DNA from: Nocardia macrotermitis
GTDB lineage: Bacteria > Actinomycetota > Actinomycetes > Mycobacteriales > Mycobacteriaceae
Direction of reading: 5' to 3'
Assembly: GCF_009604405.1 (NCBI RefSeq)
Contig: NZ_WEGK01000010.1
Coordinates: forward strand, 124,001 to 188,000
Length of the DNA stretch: 64,000 bases
Shown here: positions 59,531-64,000 of the stretch, piece after piece
Layout: each line of letters opens with the position of its first letter
How positions within the stretch are numbered: position 1 is the first letter of the stretch
The notes under the pieces: generated by a model
What the model saw: only the letters and a program-made list of their open reading frames with translations
Databases searched by the model: none
Told to the model about the DNA's origin: nothing
Translations under genes and position numbers: made by a program

Positions 59531-60528
59531 GCGCGCAGTCCCGCCGACGGCGTGGTCTCGAGGAACTTCGCCCCCGGGCCGACGTCCAGCACGTTGCCGT
59601 ACCAGGTCTGGCCGTACTCCGCCTCCAGCGGCGTCCACTCGATCTCGGGGAAGTCCGGATCCATGATCTGGTATCCACCGGAATACAGCTCGACCCGGTG
59701 GCCGGAGCCCGGATCGTGGATGTACAGGTACATCGCCTGTCCGATGCCGTGTTTGCCTGGGCCGGCGCCGAATTCGATGTCGATGTCCTTGAGTTCGTCG
59801 GCGATGCGCAGCACGTCGCTGTAGTTCTCGATGTTGAACGCGACGTGATGGAAGCGGCCGTTGGTCTCGTCGGGGCTGATGCCGATCGCGATGTCGTGCG
59901 ACTGGTGCGTCACCGACAGCCAGGAGGCCATCACCGTCTGCGGGGCCTGCGGCACCATGATGTACTCGCGGCGCTTGAAGCCCAGCGCCTCGCGCAGCCA
60001 GCCCTCGGCCTGGTTCACGGTGCTCGGGCCGGTCTGCACGTTGAGGTGGTCCAGGCGGCGCACGCCCCAGCCGCGACGGCGTGAGCTGTTGGTCGGCAGC
60101 TTCGAACGCAGTTCCTCGGGCGCGAGCGGCTTGTCGATGTCGTAGTACAGCTCGACCGGGTGCTCACCGCCGGGAATCAGGAAGCGGATGGCGGTGCCGC
60201 GCCCGGTCTCGTGGCCCGCGGGCAGCTCGAGGACCTCGACGTCGGATTCGGTGAGCTGCTTGTGGAACAGCTCGACGTCCTCGGGCCGGCGAACCCGGAA
60301 GCTGTAGGTGTTCACCTGGGCCTGCGCCTGCTGGGTCAGAACCAGCGAATGATGCGTGAGTTCCTGGTAGCCGCGCAGGTAGGCGACACCGTCGGACTGC
60401 GCGGTGACCTCCATGCCCAGCAGGTCGCGGTAGAACTTCAGCGAGCGCTCGAGATCCGGGGTGCCGAGGTTGATACCTGCGGCGTGGGCGATCTGTGGGC
60501 CCGGATCGTAGTCGCGGGAACCGGCCAT
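59527..60528 (-). CDS. Extradiol ring-cleavage dioxygenase (catechol 2,3-dioxygenase, XylE-like group)
   Basis: A 333-residue two-domain vicinal-oxygen-chelate protein. Probable Fe(II) ligands are H161 (RRLDHLNV), H228 (RFHHVAF) and E280 (HRVELYSGG); H260 and Y269 match second-shell residues. Sequence style (AYLRGYQELTHHSLVL, IEFGAGPGKHGIG) is nearer to XylE-type catechol 2,3-dioxygenase than to HsaC of steroid degradation. It opens a catechol next to the diol with O2. It is the first gene of the leftward operon, with AGGAGAAC before the ATG, and is divergent from kstD over 341 bp. Confidence 0.93.
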   Translation of the reverse strand: MAGSRDYDPGPQIAHAAGINLGTPDLERSLKFYRDLLGMEVTAQSDGVAYLRGYQELTHHSLVLTQQAQAQVNTYSFRVRRPEDVELFHKQLTESDVEVLELPAGHETGRGTAIRFLIPGGEHPVELYYDIDKPLAPEELRSKLPTNSSRRRGWGVRRLDHLNVQTGPSTVNQAEGWLREALGFKRREYIMVPQAPQTVMASWLSVTHQSHDIAIGISPDETNGRFHHVAFNIENYSDVLRIADELKDIDIEFGAGPGKHGIGQAMYLYIHDPGSGHRVELYSGGYQIMDPDFPEIEWTPLEAEYGQTWYGNVLDVGPGAKFLETTPSAGLRA

Positions 60529-60541
60529 GCGAGTTCTCCTT

Positions 60542-60577
60542 CGAATCGGTGAATGCGTGCGAATCGGTGAATGCGTG
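60542..60577. repeat. 18-bp perfect tandem repeat
   Basis: CGAATCGGTGAATGCGTG twice, back to back, just before the dioxygenase start. Confidence 0.9.
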
Positions 60578-60688
60578 CTGGCACGCCAGTCTGGGCACCC
60601 GCCGCGCACCGCACCCGGGACTTTCCACACACCGGAACCGCACCGCCGCCGACGCGAACCCCGCTGCCCGGCAACGCCGCAACCGCGC

Positions 60689-60709
60689 GTTCTCCCGCTC
60701 AGCGGAAAC
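60689..60709. promoter_or_regulatory. GTTC-type palindrome in the dioxygenase/kstD divergent promoter
   Basis: GTTCTCCCGCTCAGCGGAAA(C): inverted repeat around CCGCT-C-AGCGG, 19 of 21 identical to the 50817 site. Central in the 341-bp divergent region, which otherwise contains two tandem micro-repeats and no gene. An IclR-type operator is plausible. Confidence 0.5.
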
Positions 60710-60825
60710 GCGTCCGCGTCCGGGCGCACGCCCCCGGGAGACTTTCTCGAATTCCGGACTGCCGACGCGGTTCGCCGTATGCGTCCCATCCGGCCGAACC
60801 ACGTCCGGGCCCGCTGGGCCGCATC

Positions 60826-60857
60826 CGAGCCGTGAAAATCGCGAGCCGTGAAAATCG
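60826..60857. repeat. 16-bp perfect tandem repeat before kstD
   Basis: CGAGCCGTGAAAATCG twice, back to back, ending at the ribosome site of kstD. Confidence 0.9.
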
Positions 60858-60869
60858 AAGGAGATGGTC

Positions 60870-62468
60870 ATGTCCGCTGTCGAGGAAACCTACGACGTCA
60901 TCGTCGTCGGATCCGGAGGAGGACTGGTCGGCGCGTACGCCGCCGCGTCCCGGGGTCTGCGCACGCTGGTCGTGGAGAAGACCGACCGATTCGGCGGCAC
61001 CGTCGCGTATTCCGGTGCGGGACTGTGGTTTCCGGGTAGTGCGCCGTTGCGGCGGGCCGGGGTTTCCGATGACGTGGAACCCGCGCGAACGTATCTGCGC
61101 GATATCGTCGCGGACCCCTCGCGCGAGGCGCGGCAGGACGCCTACCTGGCCACCGCGGCGCGGTTGATCGACGAGCTCGAGCAGAATCCGTCGTTCGGGC
61201 CGTTCGAATACGGCCCGGTGCCCGACTATTTCAAGGGACGTCCCGGCGCGACGGCCGAGGGGCGCACCATCTTCCCGGTGGAGATCCCCGCCGCCGAACT
61301 CGGTGAGCTCGCCGCGCTGGTTCGCGACAACATTCCCGTCGAACGTCATGGGCAGGAACGCAATCCGGTCCTGGTCGGTGGGCGCGCCCTGATCGCCCGC
61401 GCCCTGCGCGCATTCCTGGACACCGGTAACGGTTCCTATCTGCTGGAGACCGCAGTACAGGGGCTGATCGTCGAGGACGGGCGCGTGGTCGGCGTGGAGG
61501 CGGTGCGCGGCGGTGAGCAGCTGCGCATCCGGGCCGCGCGCGGGGTGATCCTGGCCGCCGGTGGTTTCGAACGCAATCGCGAACTGCGCGAAAAGCACGG
61601 TGTCGCACCGTACAACGGCGACTGGTCCAACGGCGCGCCCGGCAATACCGGCGATGTGTTGCAGGCTGCCGTCGCGATCGGCGCGGCCACCGATCTGCTG
61701 GACGAGGCGTGGTTCATCCCCGGCCTGGTCCAGCCGAACGGACAGCCCATCTTCCACACCGGTGTGCGCGGCGGGTTCTGGGTGAACGGCGCGGGTGAGC
61801 GGTTCATGAACGAGGCGATGCCCTACGATCAGGCCGGTCACGAGATGTTGCGGCTGCACAAGTCCACCGGCGTCCCGCACATTCCCGCGCACTGGGTGTT
61901 CGATCAGCGTCAGCTGGACCGGGACAGTTTCGGCGGCGATCCGGCGTTGCCGCCGCGGCCCGAGTGGTTCGAATCCGGTGCGTTGCGCAAGGCGGACACG
62001 TTGGAGGAGCTCGCCGAGCTCATCGCGGTGCCGATCGAGAATCTGCGCAGGACCGTCGCGGAGTACAACGAGGCCGCGGCCGAGGGTGTGGACGAGAAAT
62101 TCCACCGCGGTGAGGGCGCCTGGGACGGAATCCACGTCCACGTCGTGGGTTTCCCCGCCGGGCAGCCGATGAACTACGTCACCGGCCCGAACACCGACGC
62201 CCCCAATCCCCTGCTGCCGCCGCTGGATACGCCGCCCTACTACGTGGCGACCATCGTGCTGTCGGACATCGGCACCAAGGGCGGCTTGCAGACCGACGAG
62301 AACGCCCGCGTCCTGCGCGAAGACGGCGCGGCGATCCCCGGCCTCTACGCGTCGGGCAACACCATGGCCGCGATGTCCGGCCGGGTATATCCCGGGGCCG
62401 GCACCCCGATCGGCTCCAGCCTCGTATTCTCCTATCGAGCCGTCCTCGATATCACCGGAGCCGAATGA
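60870..62468 (+). CDS. kstD: 3-ketosteroid delta-1-dehydrogenase (KstD)-type flavoprotein
   Basis: A 532-residue FAD enzyme. FAD motif VVGSGGGLVGAYAAASRG near residue 12 and EKTDRFGGTVAYSGAG. Residues equivalent to the KstD active site are present: Y120 (PDYFK), Y318 (MPYDQ), Y506 and G510 (GRVYPGAGTPIG). Spacing matches the known enzyme (Tyr119, Tyr318, Tyr487, Gly491 in Rhodococcus KstD1). It would remove hydrogens from C1-C2 of a 3-keto-4-ene ring, which can lead to ring aromatisation. AAGGAG precedes the ATG at 60870. Its neighbour is the meta-cleavage operon. The true substrate may be a steroid or a related alicyclic ketone. Confidence 0.88.
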   Translation: MSAVEETYDVIVVGSGGGLVGAYAAASRGLRTLVVEKTDRFGGTVAYSGAGLWFPGSAPLRRAGVSDDVEPARTYLRDIVADPSREARQDAYLATAARLIDELEQNPSFGPFEYGPVPDYFKGRPGATAEGRTIFPVEIPAAELGELAALVRDNIPVERHGQERNPVLVGGRALIARALRAFLDTGNGSYLLETAVQGLIVEDGRVVGVEAVRGGEQLRIRAARGVILAAGGFERNRELREKHGVAPYNGDWSNGAPGNTGDVLQAAVAIGAATDLLDEAWFIPGLVQPNGQPIFHTGVRGGFWVNGAGERFMNEAMPYDQAGHEMLRLHKSTGVPHIPAHWVFDQRQLDRDSFGGDPALPPRPEWFESGALRKADTLEELAELIAVPIENLRRTVAEYNEAAAEGVDEKFHRGEGAWDGIHVHVVGFPAGQPMNYVTGPNTDAPNPLLPPLDTPPYYVATIVLSDIGTKGGLQTDENARVLREDGAAIPGLYASGNTMAAMSGRVYPGAGTPIGSSLVFSYRAVLDITGAE

Positions 62469-63445
62469 TGACCGAGAATCCCACCGCGAGTTACGCTTTC
62501 GATCCCGAACTCGCACCCTGGATTCCGTCGCTGCCGGTCGTCGACATCACCGATGTGGTGGCCGCGCGGGAAAGTATCCGCGCGATCATCGCGAGCATGC
62601 CGAAGCCGCCGACTCCGGAGACCGTGACGATCACCGATGTCGCAGTCCCCGGGCCGGAGGGCGCGCGGGAGGTTCCGGTGCGGGTGTACGCGCCGACCGA
62701 CCGGAACGGGCTCCGCCCCGCGCTGCTGTTCATGCACGGCGGCGGATTCGTCATGGGCAGTCTGGATTCCGAGCACACCGGCTGCGTCCGGCTCGCCGAC
62801 GAACTGGGCGCGGTAGTGGTGTCGGTCGACTATCGGCTGGCACCCGAGCACCCATTCCCGGCGGGGCTGCTGGACTGCTATACGGCTCTGGAATGGCTTG
62901 CCGCACAGGCTGATACGTTGTCGGTGGATGCGGCCCGCATCGGCGTCTGCGGGGCGAGCGCGGGCGGCGGCCTGGCCGCGGGTGTGGCGCTGCTTGCCCG
63001 AGATCGACAGGGTCCACCCCTGCGCATACAGGTCTTGCAGTTCCCAGAACTCGACGACCGCATGAACTCGGTATCAATGCGAACATTCAGCGATACCCCA
63101 CTCTGGAACCGCCCCAACGCCGAACTCAGCTGGAAGTACTACCTGTCCGCCCCCACCCCCGAACTGGACATCACCTACGCCGCACCAGCACGAGTCGAGG
63201 ACCTCTCGGGCCTCCCCCCGACATTCCTCTCCGCCTGCGAATTCGATCCCCTACGCGACGAAGACCTGCACTACGCCCACCACCTCCTCGAATGCGGAGT
63301 AACCGTCGAATCACACCACTACCCCGGAACATTCCACGGCTCATCGATCGTCGCCGAAGCCGCGGTAACCAAACGCATGTACGCCGACTACCTCGGCGCA
63401 CTACGCCGGGGACTCGGCATAACCACCGAAACAACCACGGCCTGA
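62465..63445 (+). CDS. Alpha/beta hydrolase, hormone-sensitive-lipase family
   Basis: A 326-residue esterase of the HSL family. Oxyanion motif HGGG at 91-94, nucleophile S165 (GASAGG), D261 (EFDPLRDE) and H291 (TFHGSS) form the triad. It may hydrolyse an ester or lactone of the pathway substrate. ATG overlaps the kstD stop (ATGA), so the two are translated together. A terminator follows 12 nt after the stop. Confidence 0.92.
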   Translation: MMTENPTASYAFDPELAPWIPSLPVVDITDVVAARESIRAIIASMPKPPTPETVTITDVAVPGPEGAREVPVRVYAPTDRNGLRPALLFMHGGGFVMGSLDSEHTGCVRLADELGAVVVSVDYRLAPEHPFPAGLLDCYTALEWLAAQADTLSVDAARIGVCGASAGGGLAAGVALLARDRQGPPLRIQVLQFPELDDRMNSVSMRTFSDTPLWNRPNAELSWKYYLSAPTPELDITYAAPARVEDLSGLPPTFLSACEFDPLRDEDLHYAHHLLECGVTVESHHYPGTFHGSSIVAEAAVTKRMYADYLGALRRGLGITTETTTA

Positions 63446-63457
63446 ACATGATTCACC

Positions 63458-63496
63458 GAAGCGGCCCCGAACCAACACAGGTTCCGGGACCGCTTC
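63458..63496 (+). terminator. Terminator after kstD-esterase operon
   Basis: GAAGCGGCCCCGAACC and GGTTCCGGGACCGCTTC form a 16-bp imperfect stem (one G-T and one bulge) with a 6-nt loop. Confidence 0.7.
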
Positions 63497-63545
63497 GCCG
63501 TTCATCGGACCCACTCCAACCCACCGAAATGTTGGTACGGTCACG

Positions 63546-64000
63546 ATGAGCGCAGAGGAGACGATCATCGCCACCATCACCGAATCCACGGTCATCGCCG
63601 CAACTCCCGCGCAGGTGTGGGCGGCGGTGCGGGATGTGGGGAGCGTGCACGAGCGACTGTTGCCCGGCTATGTCGTGGACACGCGGATAGAGGGGGACAT
63701 CCGCTATCTGACCATGCCTTCCGGCGCGGTGATCCGGGAATACATCGTGTCCGTCGACGACGAGACGCGCCGCCTCGCCTACTCGGCGGTGGAGGGTTTC
63801 ACCCTGCCGATCGATCACCACCACGCCTCGTTCCAGGTCTTCCCCGACGAGGCGGGCGCGCGACTGGTATGGATCACCGACGTACTGCCGCACGCGGCCG
63901 CAGCGGAGGCGCAGTTGCGGATCACCCGCGGGCTGCACGTCATGCGCGAGACCATCGAGGCGTCGACACTCACCGATCAGCCTCGATCGGACCGCCAGGG
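63546..64000 (+). CDS. SRPBCC (polyketide cyclase/dehydrase)-family protein, cut by window end
   Basis: The first 151 residues of an open frame that runs off the window. The START/SRPBCC pattern is clear: ITESTVIAATPAQVWAAVRD, MPSGAVIREYIVSVDDETRRLAYS, ASFQVFPDEAGARLVWITDVLP and LHVMRETIEA. Members bind hydrophobic ligands or catalyse cyclisation. At about 150 residues it is nearly complete. The ribosome site before the ATG is weak (ACGGTCACG). It begins a new transcription unit after the terminator. Confidence 0.8.
   Translation, partial: MSAEETIIATITESTVIAATPAQVWAAVRDVGSVHERLLPGYVVDTRIEGDIRYLTMPSGAVIREYIVSVDDETRRLAYSAVEGFTLPIDHHHASFQVFPDEAGARLVWITDVLPHAAAAEAQLRITRGLHVMRETIEASTLTDQPRSDRQ

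Noticed and set aside
1..64000. tRNA, rRNA, riboswitch or P450 genes
   Set aside because: None seen: no cloverleaf-like or rRNA-like stretches were noticed by eye, and none of the proteins carries the heme-binding cysteine motif of P450s.

Overview
The window is about 64 kb of very GC-rich DNA with short intergenic gaps and frequent ATGA/GTGA stop-start overlaps. Many GTG starts are used. The gene content is several acyl-CoA synthetases, FadE-type acyl-CoA dehydrogenases, short-chain dehydrogenases (SDRs), HsaA-like flavin monooxygenases, a 3-ketosteroid dehydrogenase and [3Fe-4S] ferredoxins. This points to a mycolic-acid-type actinobacterium, most likely Nocardia or a close relative such as Rhodococcus. 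Genus is inferred from gene content and base composition only. No rRNA, tRNA or CRISPR array was seen.

Layout. (1) 0.2-2.3 kb: a lone HepT-like HEPN protein and an MFS exporter. (2) 2.5-9 kb: aldehyde dehydrogenase, then a branched-chain amino acid type ABC transporter (fused LivH-LivM permease, LivG, LivF) and a PaaG-like isomerase. The livHM-livG junction holds an array of about 120-bp decayed repeats of the livG 5' end, and the isomerase is followed by a decayed copy of its own 3' end. (3) 9-15 kb: thiolase, HsaA-like oxygenase, IclR regulator, CoA ligase, class II aldolase. (4) 15-38 kb: many SDRs, alcohol dehydrogenase, pntAB transhydrogenase, SnoaL/NTF2 pair, cyclase-family hydrolase, enoyl-CoA hydratase, a secreted protein pair, an EthD/ferredoxin/ferredoxin reductase operon, CoA ligase, an E1 alpha-beta fusion, an acyl-CoA dehydrogenase and two related TetR regulators. 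A recurring operator-like sequence (core TGTACCGA..GATTGTTCTA) lies before nearly every transcription unit from 19 to 36.7 kb. (5) 38-41 kb: a NarL-type two-component system and a cysteine-hydrolase relative. (6) 41-54 kb: ferredoxin, acyl-CoA dehydrogenases, a MaoC-like hydratase, a CoA ligase, SDRs and a GntR/FadR regulator duplicated within one chain. A second motif (AAGAGTATACTCTT-like) recurs here and in region 3. A TnpB insertion element interrupts this part. (7) 54-64 kb: fragments of an Rpn-type nuclease gene, an SDR/TetR pair around a perfect palindrome, a meta-cleavage operon (catechol 2,3-dioxygenase, hydrolase, HsaA-like oxygenase, truncated flavin reductase, membrane protein), and divergently kstD with an esterase-like hydrolase.

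Reading of the whole: this looks like a large catabolic region for a cyclic, probably steroid- or terpenoid-like or alkyl-aromatic carboxylate. Uptake would be by ABC and MFS transporters, activation by three CoA ligases, side-chain beta-oxidation by FadE/MaoC/crotonase/thiolase enzymes, ring oxidation by SDRs, KstD and flavin monooxygenases, and ring opening by the extradiol dioxygenase and hydrolase. PntAB could balance NAD(H)/NADP(H) for the many dehydrogenases. The substrate cannot be read from the sequence. Several parts are decayed or incomplete: partial gene duplications, a truncated flavin reductase, no transporter binding protein, no P450, and no E2/E3.
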